Part shown: piece by piece, positions 1 to 12,732 of the stretch | Layout of the letters: each line of letters begins with the position of its first letter | How positions within the stretch are numbered: the stretch's first letter is position 1 | Assembly (NCBI GenBank): GCA_963971285.1 | Contig: OZ020252.1 | Span: forward strand, 13,739,662-13,803,661 | Origin: Astropecten irregularis | Lineage: Eukaryota; Echinodermata; Asteroidea; Paxillosida; Astropectinidae | DNA length: 64,000 nt | Reading direction: 5' to 3' | Notes under the pieces: generated by a model | What the model was told of the DNA's origin: nothing | Databases searched by the model: none | The model's input: the letters and a program-made list of their open reading frames with translations, nothing else | Program-made: the position numbers and the translations under genes

Positions 1-147
1 ACTCTTTTCTGGATAAATATAGCATTTCAGGCAGAACAATTTTGACAGTATGTTTCTACCATCACCATCTTTATACCCTGTAAGCTATAGGTAAATATGT
101 GAAGATTTCTGTTTTGGTATTCTACCAAAGTAAGGTAGTACCTTTAT
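1..147 (-). mobile_element. C-family MITE, cut by the window edge
   Basis: CTGGATAAATATAGCATTTC, CATCTTTATACCCTGTAAGC and the end CTACCAAAGTAAGGTAGTACC match other C copies. Confidence 0.6.
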
Positions 148-1017
148 AACATCGCTTCATATGGTCCACACACGATTTATCATAGCCCATCTTTACACAA
201 GTTGATGGTATATGCTTTAGATTAAACTTTGTGAATCGGAGAACGTTCTCTTTCCTCCTTCATGTCCGGATGAGAAGCCCTACATATCTTTACCCTTTAC
301 CTCAGCTCTTCAGAGAATCACATTATACGATGTAGAAGCATGCGCATGATATACCGCGAAATTCAAGTCACGTGTTCCGGGAACGAAGAGATACTTGTTA
401 ACCGCACCCTGTGTTTTTTAGGAACTATTAACATTCAATTTCAAATCCGAGAATTACAAAGCTCAGTTATGAGTAACCATGAAAAAATTGTCAATGTCAA
501 TCAAACAAAAGTCATACGTTTGTTAATTTGTTAATTGTACAGTGAATTCATACATGTATAGTACTGTGCATCAACAGTCAAATTGTTTTACATGGGCCAG
601 AGACTATACTCGTTTCCCATGATCTGCTTTTCAAAAATCATACCATGAAATTGACTTGAGCAAGTTTCATGCAAATCAGTGTACACACTTTCATAAACAA
701 TAATTTACAGTTTCTATTTTTTTCCACAGGATTTTCTGAACATTGGTATTATATTCTGTTTCATCTTAACTGTTACAAACAAACTCAGCATATGCAACAT
801 TTGATTTATGGTTTTCAAAACTGTTCAAATGTAGTTTTTCTCCAATATAACAGCGTCGTAAGGGAAAGTATTTCACAGAAATACTGATCTTCGATTCAAC
901 TTTACAGCAGGCTATATCAGACCAAAATTAAGCAATATGTTTGTAACTTAGAAATCCTGTTCATTAATTTGATCAAGGGATTGCCTATTTAACCCTGACC
1001 TAGGGAAATCGCTGTGT
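148..1017. other. unassigned intronic sequence
   Basis: AT-rich. I see no open frame of substance and no recognised repeat end. Confidence 0.5.
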
Positions 1018-1641
1018 TAAGGGCTTTTGACACTACAAGCTCTCGACCCGGGGCAAACTCCGTTCCCGCCCCGGGTTGAAAATAAATTTGTCAACCCTGC
1101 GGTTCATCCAGCGTCGGTTCACACTTGTCTGTCGCGAACCTCTTAATTCGGGGAGTTTCATGTAGAGACTGTTGAGTAGTTTCAACCCGGGTTGGCAAAT
1201 CTCAACCCTGGTCCAGAGTAGTGTTGAGTTTATAAAGATGGTGATGGTAGAAACATACCGTTAATTTTTTTCTGCCTGCAATGGTGTATTTATTAAGAAA
1301 AGAGTAAAACCAATGACCAAAATAATTTTTTATCTTCTAAGATCAAAAAGAAAAAAGGAAAAGACTTCAGAAATACTGTGGCAGTTTTCACTGTTTTCTC
1401 AACAAGTGGGCACCGTATGGGACTGAAATTTTTACAGATGACTGTTCTGTATCTTCCTTGATATTTTTGCCATTGAATCTGTATTTCTTTGACAAAAACT
1501 AAAGTATGATACTACCTTTAACCCAGTTTGAAGGCAATCTCGTGGTTGATGAGTGGTTGCCACGGGGTTGAATATTTTCCAGTATGAATCACCGTCGATT
1601 TTCAACCCTGCATCAACCACGAGATTTGTCTAGTGTGAAAA
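1018..1641 (+). mobile_element. H-family element interrupted by a C-family MITE
   Basis: H sequence occupies 1018-1228 (GGCTTTTGACACTACAAGC, CAACCCGGGTTGG) and 1522-1641 (AACCCAGTTTGAAGGCAATC to TAGTGTGAAAAG). The C-type piece 1229-1521 sits between GTTGAGTTTA and TAACCCAG, which are contiguous in the 15-kb copy. Confidence 0.65.
1229..1521 (+). mobile_element. C-family MITE, left-truncated
   Basis: It begins inside the family at TAAAGATGGTGATGGTAG and ends with AAAGTATGATACTACCTTTA. Confidence 0.65.
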
Positions 1642-2002
1642 GTAGTATCATACTTTGGTTTTTATCAAAGAATTTCAGATTCATGAGGAAAAAGATCAAG
1701 ACAGATACAGTAACAGTCATCTGTGAAAATTTCAGTCCCATACAGTGCCCACTTTTTGAGAAAACAGTGAAAAACAGCCACAGTATTTCTTAAGTCTTTT
1801 CTCTTTTATTTTTGATCTTTTAAAAGATCAAAAAGATTTTCGGTCGTTGTTTTACTTATTTCTGGATAAATACACCATTTCAGGCGGGAAGATTTTAACG
1901 GTATGTTTCTACCAGCACCATCTTCATACCCTGTTAGTTATACGTAAATATGTGAACATTTCTGTTTTGGTCTCTTACCAAAGTATGATACTACCTTTAA
2001 AT
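1642..2002 (-). mobile_element. C-family MITE
   Basis: TAGTATCATACTTTGGTTTT at the left and CCAAAGTATGATACTACC at the right; inverted with respect to the 1229-1521 copy. Confidence 0.7.
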
Positions 2003-3134
2003 CTGCTGGTTTCACAGGTTTCATGTATGGCAATCCAATCCATACTGTCTACAACCGCACACGTGAAACCACGCATCTCTTCAGTATAATAAGGCTTCCA
2101 AATTTATGTCTTCTCCTACTAGTTATGACCAGGGTACCAGAGAATGAAGTGGCGGCACAAATCTAAAATTGCGACAGAACAAACCACTGTGCACAGACAT
2201 CCGAGTGCCATGCACATGTACTTTCCAAGTCCAAGAACACTAGAGGTGCTATTTTTATCTGTCTGCAGAAATCGGAGACAATTCCGGTGATTTTGACCCT
2301 TTTTTGTTTCATGGGCTGTTTTCACCCGCGGATGCTTGTGAATGGCTGGACAGGTTTGTATTGACACTTGTGGACTTGCCTTGCATATTGTGGTGCCAGG
2401 TTTCTTTTAATATATTTCCTGACGGGCGCAATAAATCTGCAATCTATTCCGCATGGAGAATTAACTAGCCTGCATTGGCCAAGATGTTTTTCAGTTTCGG
2501 TTGAAAACCCATCTCTACAAGCGTGTTTTTTCGTCTTTTTATAATCGGCATTGCTTCATTGTGCTTATTCTGTGTTTGTCTGTTTTTGCTCGTGTTTTTT
2601 TATGTTCACAGTTTTAATTATGGTCATTGAAGGGTGAACAAAAAAATCTGACTAGAATGGGATTTGAACCTTTGACCTCCGCAATATGATACATGCACTC
2701 TGTATTAACTGAGAAATTGAGTCATATTATGGCTGTGTCCCAATATGCCAATTATCTTTGCTCGTTTTAACTATTGTTCCAAATTGCTTGGAGTTTATCT
2801 TTATCGTGGGCTTAAAAAGCCTTTGATAAAGATCCTGCTCGGATTTGACAACACTGGCCGAAATGTTGAGATTCAACTTCTCACCTATTCTTTTCAGAAC
2901 CACACATCTATAAAAGAGTTTTTATACACAGTGTCTCTGCAAACCTTTATTCCAAGCATTTTATCAATTTTAGGTCATTATTTTGATTGATGAGCAGTCT
3001 GCAGCAGTCTGTTACATGTATTGTTTCAAATTGTGCAATAATGAGTAAGTGTTTACCAATTAATGTGTTCATCTTGTTCATATTTTAATACAATACTGAA
3101 TGTAATACCTTAATAATCATTTTGCATTTAAACC
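2003..3134. other. unassigned, with decayed repeats
   Basis: It contains a tRNA-like remnant (minus strand, about 2645-2735) and a decayed foldback copy (about 2812-3018); otherwise nothing recognised. Confidence 0.4.
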
Positions 3135-3574
3135 TGGGGTGCGTTCCGCTTACGCGAACGTTGCCAAGGTACGCCAACGTTTGCAAACAATTTCGGGTGG
3201 AACGAGTTGTGCGCCGCCAACGTTGGCGGGCGTTAGCAACAATCCGCGAACATATTTCTGAGATGTTCGCGGATCATTTAAAAATGGCCGATACTTCCAA
3301 GATTGCGGAAAAGTAAGCAGACGACGAATTGTTTTTGTGACGAAAGTAAAAGGGAGTAGGCCTAGAAAGTTAAGATTGAACATTTAATATTGCAATCTCC
3401 TCAATTATTTGGGATGCTGCAAGCCATACAATATCATAACTACTGTCACTAGTGTCACAACTGGACGCCGCCATTTTGACGTTGTGTTGCCCGCGCGCTC
3501 ACAATCGGTTCCGGTTGTACACAAACGTTGCCGCTAACGTTGAGACATGTTCGCGCAAGCGGAACGCAGCCCTG
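3135..3574. mobile_element. MITE with GGTGCGTTCCGCTT ends, CpG-rich
   Basis: Left end GGGGTGCGTTCCGCTTACGC, right end GCGCAAGCGGAACGCAGCCC. The interior has AACGTTGGCGGGCG and ACGTTGCCGCTAACGTTG. It is a local CpG island with no coding evidence. Confidence 0.65.
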
Positions 3575-3868
3575 GATGATTGAAAAAGTGTGCATATGCA
3601 AATCAGGAAAAAAATTCAAATTTCTTAACATGTTTGTTCTCGGCTGGAATGGCAGTGCCATTTGTTTTATCCATGTAAGAGCTATGTAGTGGGCCTATCG
3701 ATCCATTAAAGCTTTGAGTGGAGCATGGGGGTAAGGGTTTCTTGTCTGAGCAAATACCCAGCCTGCCTACCGCACCAAGCCACTATGACTTACCCCATGT
3801 GACACAACCTCTCAACAGATGTACCATTTGATAGACAACTAATAGCCAGTAGGCTGTGTCCCTCAATG

Positions 3869-3991
3869 GGTTAACCCTAACCCGCTACACAAGACGTGTG
3901 CTGCTTACCACACATTACCACAGTCTACACACAAACTGTGTTGTGGTATTCAGTATACCACACTGTGGTATGCATTTGGGTTAGGGTTAAA
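3869..3991. mobile_element. short MITE with telomere-like ends
   Basis: It starts GGTTAACCCTAACCCGC and ends TTTGGGTTAGGGTTAA. The inside is rich in ACCACA / TGTGGT. A related copy lies at 41466-41685. Confidence 0.6.
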
Positions 3992-4014
3992 CAAAAATTC
4001 AACTGACAATGAAA

Positions 4015-4266
4015 CCAGGGGCCAATTTTTTTTATTGAGCTGTTAAGCACAAAAAAAAAATGCTTAGCACAAAATTGTCTTACCCAATAAAACAAAACAC
4101 CATTAAAAATGCCATTTGATATTCATGGTCAGCGAACAACAGCCAAAGAACGATCGCAAGTGATACAAAACCATGGAAATTTGGTTGCTAATCCTGGTTT
4201 TATTAGGACAGAAATTTCATGGTTAGCAAAATTGTTATGCTAAGCAGGGCCGTGAAATTGGCCCTG
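4015..4266 (+). mobile_element. A-family MITE
   Basis: CCAGGGGCCAATTTTTTTTA at the left, TGAAATTGGCCCTG at the right, with internal TTAGCACAAAATTG and CAAGTGATACA motifs shared by all A copies. Confidence 0.7.
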
Positions 4267-4968
4267 ACCAGATGCTGTAATATGAACACACACTGTGTTA
4301 GTATGAACCCCAGCAGTAAACCTCCACCGTGATCATAAGAGATCAATTAATACAACAAACCTGAAACAAATAACCATATTTGATTATTCTGCCAAAAAAA
4401 GAATGTCACAGAGCAGTGACCAGTTTTTAGTGAGAAATAGTGAAAAGGAAACAATGTAATCATTTTGATTTAGTGTGAAAAATCAGTATAAAAACCTGTT
4501 AGTGTTGATAATTGAACTTTATAAAAAAAAATGAGTTAGTGTAGTCTTTGCGTTAGAGTGGGACAACCTGTGTAAAGATGATGTATGAGTTAGGCACAAA
4601 CAGCAAACAGTTGTTGTTGTTGTTGTTTATGGATGAGTAGTAGTCATGACAATAACTTGCTGTATGACCTACCGCGATGTTGTTGTTATCTACCAGACTC
4701 AGACCGCATAAAAACTGGTGAAAATCCACTTCATATTCTCCGTTCTAAACAACATGCAATACAGGGGGAAGACAAACAGTTTTATTCCACTAATACAAGA
4801 GGGGAAAAAAGATGAATTAAAATCAAAAGTCTTGTATTAAAAGCATGACTTAATAGGCAAATAATCAAAATTAAATACTAGAAGCACAAAAGAAGGATAA
4901 AACAGAAATCATTCCGTGAATTATAGCTATTTAAGATTACGATTATGAATCCTTGTTAAGAAACAGTG

Positions 4969-5391
4969 TAGTGCTGGGAAAAATCGGGTAATTTTATATC
5001 CGGTTACTGATTGCAAAAAAAAATCAGGTTAACAGTTAACCTATGTAATAACAGGCGACGTGCGCGACATGTGCAATTTATGGTATGCGCCTTCTTCAAT
5101 GACGGTGATCGTCACTTTCGGAATGCTTTTCACAATGTTATTTTTTAGATCAAGCATTTAGATCAAGTGCGTAAAATGTTTGTTTTAGATGTGAAAAGTG
5201 TGTTTCTACTATATGGCAAAATGGACAAAATAACTGACTGAAATTTAAGATGTATTCTACAGTTTTTGGGTCGTTGAGCATGAGCCAAATGTTAGTCCCT
5301 TTTTTTCCTTTCAGTTTCGGTTAACGGTTTGTGGAAATTTGTAACCAAGTCGGGTCAGGTAATCTATAACCGGATAAAAATCCCAGCACTA
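4969..5391 (+). mobile_element. hAT-like MITE, second copy
   Basis: It shares TAGTGCTGGG / CCCAGCACTA ends and the internal stretch with TTGGGTCGTTGAGCATGAGC. Its flanking duplication is no longer clear, suggesting an older insertion than the 18.7-kb copy. Confidence 0.7.
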
Positions 5392-6202
5392 GTAGTGTAT
5401 GCTATCCTCTTGAGATAAGTCTGTTATTGTGCACCGATTCCTCATCTAAAGACGGCCCATTAATCTGCTGCTAGGAACACAAATTTATGATTCTAATACC
5501 TCAAAGGCGTCGGAACTGCCTGCAATGGCCGTGATATTTAGCTTTCCTCAAGGCTCTCAAGAGCACCGAGTTCACCGAAAAAACACGGCTTAATACAACA
5601 TTGCTAGTGAGTCAACAGCGTAACCTAAGAATTCAAAACCCTCCCACGCACACGGAACAAAACAAAAATCAAAATGTCAATAAAAAAATTTGCAGATCGG
5701 CAAAGACGCCGATTTATGTTTTCATTTTTTTTCGCATGCAATAAGAGATGCTCTCATTAAAAAGAAACGGCTTTGTTCGTAAGTTATTTTGAATTTCTAT
5801 TAGCTTTTGCAATTGTGAATTTGTATTGTATGTATTCTGTCATTGTTGTTCTCCATAACACTCCATTACATTGACATGTACACAGGATGAAGATGTCAAA
5901 TGCTGTGGAGACCACGTGTGGGCTGACATATAACTGTGTCAATGCCATTGCAAGGATACATCTTAAGATACCGTAAACTAAAGGTAAAACAAAATACTTT
6001 GTGTACATTTACAGGTAGACCTTAAATATAAATATACAGTACACAAAATGAACAGAACTTGACACTGAGCCTAAAGGCTAAACACAGAAGAAATTATTTT
6101 TTTGTTGCAAATAGGATAATACTGTTCCTTGGGATGCAAAACCGTTGTCCTGTGAAAATCATAGTAGAACCGTTTTGAAAAAAGGAAAAAGGGGTTTAAA
6201 AT

Positions 6203-6385
6203 TACAATGGAACACGTCTATAACGAACACCGCTACACCGAACATCATCCTTGGCTCCCATTTTGTGTGTACAATGTAGAGGCCTACAATATGGTTCTTT
6301 ATATCACTATAATGAACGACCACTATAATGGACAGTATCTGGGTATCACGCCATGTTTGTTATATAGAGTCGTTCCACTCTAGTA
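6203..6385 (+). mobile_element. G-family MITE
   Basis: CAATGGAACACGTCTATAACG ... CGTTCCACTCTAG, with internal CATCCTTGGCTCCCATTTTG. Confidence 0.65.
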
Positions 6386-6891
6386 CATATATAAAGTCAA
6401 TGGAATATTTTCCCTTATGGCCCTTCCTTGGTTAAATTAATACTATAGCCATGATTAATATTAATAAGTACTCTTCAAAACACATGCCTACTAGACACGG
6501 TCCAGTAACCTGCATCTTCACGGTTCAGTGCATATGGGTTCGGCTCTGCCAGCAAAATCAAATTGACAAAAGCGACAAGAATGCTTAAACGCTACAACGC
6601 CTCTGACTGTTACATGGCACAGCCTGTCACTATACATGTATGACATTTTATGACTTTGTCCATCAATTTGCCTGGATTATAATGATTACAAGATAGATTT
6701 ATGTCATAAACATGGTATAGGTATGATAAAGTACAGTGCATGTATGTACATGATGAATGGCTCCATAGGAAATTACAGTATTAGCCTAACATACATAATA
6801 TAATGTATGACCATGGAGGTAGAATTTCTACGTCCATGCAATGAATGATCTATGCTTTTATCTTCAGAAAGTTTCATTTTATGCTGTGCGA

Positions 6892-7196
6892 CAGGTTAGA
6901 TTTCATGGAATCCATTACGGCCTATTTTGGTGCTTATGAGCACTGCTACATTTGAAATCTATTACATGGAATCCATAAGCAAGACTTTCGGTTAGCGAAG
7001 AATTTCTAGGCTAACCTTTGATTTGTTTTTGCTAATGTGCTGTCATGTGCATTCTGCAGAAATTCCTTGCTTAGCGTAGCAACTAGCGAGAAAGAGAACT
7101 CTCCCGTGAAATACGCTAACCGTAAGCAAAAATAGTATGCCATCGTAAGCAAAGAATTGTTGCTAATTGTAACAGATCCCATGAAATTGGGCCCTG
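6892..7196 (-). mobile_element. L-type MITE (related ends to family A)
   Basis: It contains TTTCATGGAATCCATTACGG, CTGCAGAAATTCCTTGCTTAG, CTCCCGTGAAATACGCTAACC and ends ATGAAATTGGGCCCTGG. It matches 25660-25959 in the opposite orientation. Confidence 0.6.
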
Positions 7197-7586
7197 GTTT
7201 TGTAAGGAGTCAGTATTTCATGAAATTCACTAATATCATGAAGGTGCCATACAGAAACACATATAACTTGGCTGGATTCCAACTGTATCTCTATGCTGGT
7301 ACAAAATGAATTTGCATTTTTTTGTCACCATGACAACTGAAGCCCTAGATAAACATGCCTGATATCCATCTTGTGCCCTGCTCAATGGCTCTGCTGGGTG
7401 TTCAAATTTATTTATTTATTTTTTCATTTACAATTTCTTTATTATTTTTCAGACCGTAGACAATTTGTGTGTGAAACACAAATAAATTCATCTTTGGAAA
7501 TTGAAGTATGTACATGGTATATGGAAATGATGTTTATAAGCAATTTTATAAGCACTCACTATGGCAACTGAAGCCCTATTAACATA

Positions 7587-7780
7587 TACAGTGGAACGCC
7601 ACTATAAAGAACACCCCTATACCGAACATTTGGCTATACCGTACAACATCCTTGGCTCCCAAATTTTGTGTACAATACATACCCCATATGGTTCTTTAAA
7701 TCACTATAAGGACCAACATAACAGACAATATCTGTGCATCCCGCCATGTTCGTTATACAATGTAGTGCCGTTCCACTGTA
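7587..7780 (+). mobile_element. G-family MITE
   Basis: TACAGTGGAACGCCACTATA ... GTGCCGTTCCACTGTA, flanked by TA. Complete copy. Confidence 0.75.
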
Positions 7781-7974
7781 CATGAATATCTCACAGAAAT
7801 ATTGGTTCAATAAGCTTTCTATCTGAAACTAGCTAATAATGATTCTTTGTCTTTACCAATCCTACCTTTAACCTTAAGCAAAATTATACAGGGTTTAAAA
7901 CCTGAATAACCACAGTATCAACCCTCATCTAATTTAATACAAGTAATAAACATCTCATCATCTCATCCTCATTA

Positions 7975-8446
7975 TACAGGGTGTCCCTCCCCCCCCCAAA
8001 AAAAATGCAACAACTATTATATGAATAGTTAATGTCGGCACTATTATATGAAAATTAAACTGTTTATAACTTCAAGATTCAGATATGTGATACAGCCATA
8101 TCATGGTTATCACCATGTAGAATTTGAGCAAACTTGGACTGAAATTGAGTGAAAAAACTAAGACTGAATTACCCAACCTCAAAACCCGATATTCATCTTT
8201 CTTTCATACACATTATGTGTGTATTGACCACTATGCATGTTATCCTTGCAAATTTGTTTTTAAGGAGTACTTACTCTTTCAATTGGTCATATTTTTGCAA
8301 ATTTCAGCCCCAATATGCTTAAATTCTACATGGTGATAGCCAAGACATGGTTGTATCACATATCTGAATCTTGAAGTGATTAACAGTTTAATTTTAACAT
8401 AATGGGTCCAGCACAGTGTTGCATTTTTTTTCTGGAACACCCTGTA
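7975..8446 (+). mobile_element. mariner-like MITE, family E
   Basis: It starts TACAGGGTGTCC and ends GGAACACCCTGTA with TA at both ends. The long internal inverted similarity includes GATACAGCCAT and TATCACCATGTAGAATTTGAG. No transposase frame. Confidence 0.75.
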
Positions 8447-8516
8447 TAAACCACAAAGAGTAATGACATGTATTCTGAATGAGTTTTACTATGCACATGA
8501 TCACAAGGGACAGCCA

Positions 8517-8699
8517 CTACAGTGAGCTGATAATATACATATAGTCAGCATAGCATCCTGGATCTATAGCATAAACAGGTGTTGTCTTCTTAGATGTGGA
8601 ATGGGTCATCGATTTCCCATCCACAAGGACATGATACCAGCCCCGATCAAATTCTTCAACAAACCACGCAAGGTCAAGGCATGAAGCAGTTACTTGAAT
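8517..8699 (-). CDS. candidate coding exon, unknown product
   Basis: After an acceptor-like TTACCAG (minus strand, 8700-8706) the frame is open for 60 codons to a TAG. It reads IQVTASCLDLAWFVEEF, then DRGWYHVLVDGKS and TPVYAIDPGC. The WYHVLVDG segment resembles the WYHVLV core of YccV/HspQ-like domains, and the spacing of Trp, Tyr and hydrophobic residues could also suit a fibronectin-type fold; neither assignment is secure. It lies just right of an E-family MITE and has no second copy in the window. A real exon, a decayed exon, or a chance frame are all possible. Confidence 0.3.
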   Translation of the reverse strand: MQVTASCLDLAWFVEEFDRGWYHVLVDGKSMTHSTSKKTTPVYAIDPGCYADYMYIISSL

Positions 8700-8739
8700 C
8701 TGGTAAGACCATTTTGATGAAGATGGATAAATGAGCATT

Positions 8740-10171
8740 TGGTATAAAGGTTATTACATTGGATATCAACTTATCATAAATACTAGGCCGACACTTATGT
8801 GGTTGGGTCTTAAATCTTAAAGGTTACTTGAAATCAAAAACTCATATGAAGTTAAAAACATCTGTATTGTTATAAAACTCAATATGTCTATCATCGTTTG
8901 TGCTGAAAAAAAATATATTTTACGTAAAAAAAGGAGGAATTTTAGTTAGACTCATAAGTTAGCACCCCACTTTTCGTGACGTAAAGCCTTGCTACGTCAC
9001 CGGCAGAACGCTACGCAATATTAAAGTCGCAAACCTGCCGACCCCACGTTTTTGTTCAAACCGAAGAGCAAAATCCTACATACAATGTGCGCGAGCGTCC
9101 ATGAGCTACTGTGGTGCAAGCCTACTTGTTCTGCCGATGACGTCACACACATTGTTGCATTGATCAGTTCCAAGGGGATTTTTTTTGCAGAATGCAGGGT
9201 GGGGCATCCGGCATACATACTGATTTTTTATCTTGAAGCATCAAAATGAAGGATACAAATTTTTTTTAAATTTATATAGTCATTACCGGTAATTATGCAT
9301 TAAGCAATTATTTTACAGCACTTTCACACCTTTCCCAGATTTGATTACAGGTAACATTTAATACATGTGTGAGAGAGAGAGCAGCCTAGCAACGAACCAC
9401 TGGCAATATATGAGATGGACAGGCAACATTCAGACAAGAAGTCATTTATCTCAATGCTCCAAGCAAATTCACGATCGACCAGCCACATGTGGTTAACTAA
9501 TGGGCCCTCCTGAACTTGCTAACAGCTGTAACTAATCAGCATTTTAACTCCGACATAATGAGGCATCATCCACATGTTGGATTTATATCATAGTGAAAAA
9601 AATGAAAAGATTCAGCATGATGTAATGACATGCATGGATGAATGGAGTTGAAATGAAAAACAACTTTGCTTGGCAATATGCTGTACCAGTGTACCTACTA
9701 CCTTGCATGACAAATTGCACAGATCTATGTACAACAGTAAAATACAAGTAATGGATACGCGTATGTACAGTACATGACGTCAAACAAACATCATGCATGC
9801 GAAACTAAGCCCTTTTATGGGCAATTTCGTCAAACCTGTGACATCTTTCTCTGTAGTATTACATATGGGCCCTACACTACAATATGTATGTATGCACTTT
9901 AGTGGAAACCATTAATTAAATTTGGTTAGACAGGTGTGACAAGTTTAAAACCTTTATTGTAAAATTGTGAGGGTCTATTGATATGTAATTATACAAGTGA
10001 CTGAATGCTGTATTGCAAAACATCCAAGACAAAAATTACATAAATTATTGGTTCTATTTATTATTTCATATTAGGACACAACAAAAGGTAACATTGTTTA
10101 GGAACTGACAAGTATGCAACAGAGTAATTACATTTTAATACAATACTGTATTGTAGCAATGCCACTTTCCC
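8740..10171. other. unassigned, with two CRE-type palindromes
   Basis: TGACGTCA occurs at 9138-9145 and 9775-9782. The segment 8940-9230 is unusually rich in CpG and open on both strands, possibly a repeat, but no second copy was found. Confidence 0.4.
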
Positions 10172-10310
10172 TAGGGTCGATTTCACCAAATTCATCGTAA
10201 CTTACCATCAATCGTAGGACTTGTGATGCATTGCAGCCCTACGTATAAGATATAATGGGTTATCCTTCGTGGTTATGATCGATCGAAGGGTTTTGTGAAA
10301 TCGACCCCTG
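10172..10310 (+). mobile_element. D-family MITE
   Basis: AGGGTCGATTTCACCAAATT ... TTTTGTGAAATCGACCCCTG, with an internal near-palindrome around CAGCCCTACGTA. Confidence 0.75.
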
Positions 10311-10736
10311 GTCACACAAGACATCACATTTCAAGATTTGTGAACAAAAAAAGAACTATCAGTAGGCCTACATGCATTTGTGGTGTTTTGGGAGTTTGTA
10401 TCAACCCAAAATTTATTTGTCCCAAGTTAAAAAATATATTGTACAATTCGTTACTGTACCTACAACATTCATTCACAACAGAAAACTTAATTGTGAACAC
10501 CAAAACAAAATCAGTGCTCAGAAATGTTTCTAAATTGGCTCTTCAACAGCATCAAGAATAAAAATTAAACATTAAATTGAATTAAATCAATTAAAAATAA
10601 AATTGTCATAATTAATATCATTGAGAAATGGAAAGACCAATTTTTAAACAACTTTTGCTTTAATGCAAATTAGGCTTGTCCGTCATATTCATGAACTTTG
10701 CTTTTGTTTATTTGGTACATGGACTTTTTTTTTATA

Positions 10737-10847
10737 AAGCCTTTGAGAAAGATCATATTAGGATTGAAATGTCACGCCTTCCTAACTCCAATAATTTGCA
10801 TATTTCAGGTCATTATTTTGTTTGATGAGCAGTTTATTACTTGCATA
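10737..10847 (+). mobile_element. foldback family B, solo right arm
   Basis: One arm only: GCCTTTGAGAAAGATC through CCTTCCTAACTCCAA to GATGAGCAGTTTATTACTTG. A more decayed copy lies at about 2812-3018, and a fragment at 19458-19492. Confidence 0.5.
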
Positions 10848-11788
10848 AATTCGATTTTGTTTTCAGTCGTTTAAATGTGTGTATTTCTCAGAGGACTAGC
10901 GCATGATTCTCGCCAATTGTTTTTAGAATTTTATTCAAACTACAGAGGGATTTTTCACAATTCCACATGATTGAGTTGAGAGAGAAATTCCCACAAAATC
11001 ATACAATGGAGCTTGTTAGAACAATGTATGGAATGTGAGCTATGCTTTGATATTTTAATTACATTCATGCCATCGGTGCAAAGAAGACAAATTCAAAATG
11101 GCAGTCGCTACAGGGCATCTAACTAAAACTGCTATCAATAATTGTATCATTCGTTCCTAGGCCATGGCATAAACCTGCATCTTAAAGGTTACAACTACGA
11201 TACCTTGGCATGCAAAGTATATGTGAGAAAGGTCAGCAAAGGTCATTTAATGTAATGAATGCACTGAGCTGGTCATTGCACACACAAGCACTACATTCTA
11301 GCGATGGGTTTATTTAATGTTCCTACTGGCAAGAATCCTGACCTTTTGGCAATCAACTTGTTTGTAACGCTGCTACATGTACGTAAAACTGGTCAATTCG
11401 TATTCAGTACTGAATTTTTGCTTCTGTGTCCAGTCCACCCTAAATGTATATCTGGTGCCTTGGGGAACTCTTTAAGGACAATAGGTTGAATATGTCTCTA
11501 AAGGTGTACTATAGGTCTCCACAAGGTTTTCACAAAACTGATATTTGGAATTGACTATGGAGGAATTTTCAAGGTATACTTATCTGTCGTAAAGAGAAGT
11601 AATCAGGGACATTCACTTGAAATTTCAACCCAGGAAAGTGATTTAAGTTCAATGGGAGCGAGTTGAATTCTGCTGACTGGGGTCATGTGAGTGGTTTCCA
11701 GTTTTTACCAAATTTAAAGGTTTTTGCAAGGATATCAACAACTAAATTGGCATTTTATTGTTCATTTATGGCGCTGAACTATGTATTA

Positions 11789-12219
11789 TACAGGGTATCC
11801 CCCAAAAAACGCAACTTTGTGTCAAGAACTATTAAATGAAAATTAAACTGTTTTAATATCACTTCAAGATTCAGATATGTGATACAGCCATGCCTTGACT
11901 ATCACCATATGAAGAATTTGAGCAAAATTGGACTGAAATTGAGGAAAAACCAAAATCCAACCTCAAAACCCAATTTTCATCTTTCTTTCAATACACATTA
12001 TGTGTGTATTGACCACTTATTCTAGAATACTGCAAATTTGTTTTTATAGAGTACTCTTTCAATTGGTCATATTTTCATCAATTTCAGGCCGATTTAGCTT
12101 AAATTCTACATGACGATAGCCAATACATGGTTGTACCATATAGCTGAATCTTGATGTGGTAACAGTTTAATTTTAACATAATGGTTCCTGACAAAGTGTT
12201 GCGGTTGTTGGGGGGATAC
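11789..12219 (+). mobile_element. mariner-like MITE, family E
   Basis: It matches the 7975 copy over most of its length (TATGTGATACAGCCATGCC, TGTATTGACCACTTATTC). The right terminal repeat is eroded. Confidence 0.7.
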
Positions 12220-12696
12220 AGCAGTACAGTAGTTGCAATGGAAGCTCAGTCACAATAAGGATATAGGTTAATTTCCCTTTGCGCGACATCTCATATGGAT
12301 GTGCTCATCACCATTACAATCACAGTACATTACAAAAATCCTCAATTAGAGCACCAACCTTGCATCCTCTGCAAGTAGGATACCATGCTGTGAACAAAGT
12401 AACAAACCATTTTGCAGTGATGTCATTGTCTTGTGACATCACCAAAGATGTCTCCCCCAGGCAGGAAGCCACATAAATGACCAATTAGCAAATCAGACAA
12501 CAACAACAAAAATATACCATTCGACAGACGTTAAGTACCAGACCCACTTTGCCACATCGGGCTTGGCCGGCCTACACAGACTCAATAAATGAAACGAATG
12601 GCTTGCTATTTGGAGCACTTGCACGTTACCTTCTTCTCGACACGTTCTGCAATGTGAAGAGCTATAGTGAGATCGACAGATAGACAGAAACGAGGA

Positions 12697-12732
12697 GGGG
12701 TGGGGGGGGGGGGGGCGGGGGTGGTGGGGGAA
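12697..12732. repeat. G-run with quadruplex potential
   Basis: It is a nearly pure G tract with isolated T and C interruptions (GGGGCGGGGGTGGTGGGGG). Confidence 0.8.

Noticed and set aside
9021..9249. Overlapping frames on both strands around 9.1 kb as a gene
   Set aside because: Local GC and CpG content lengthens both frames; no splice sites or motifs support coding.
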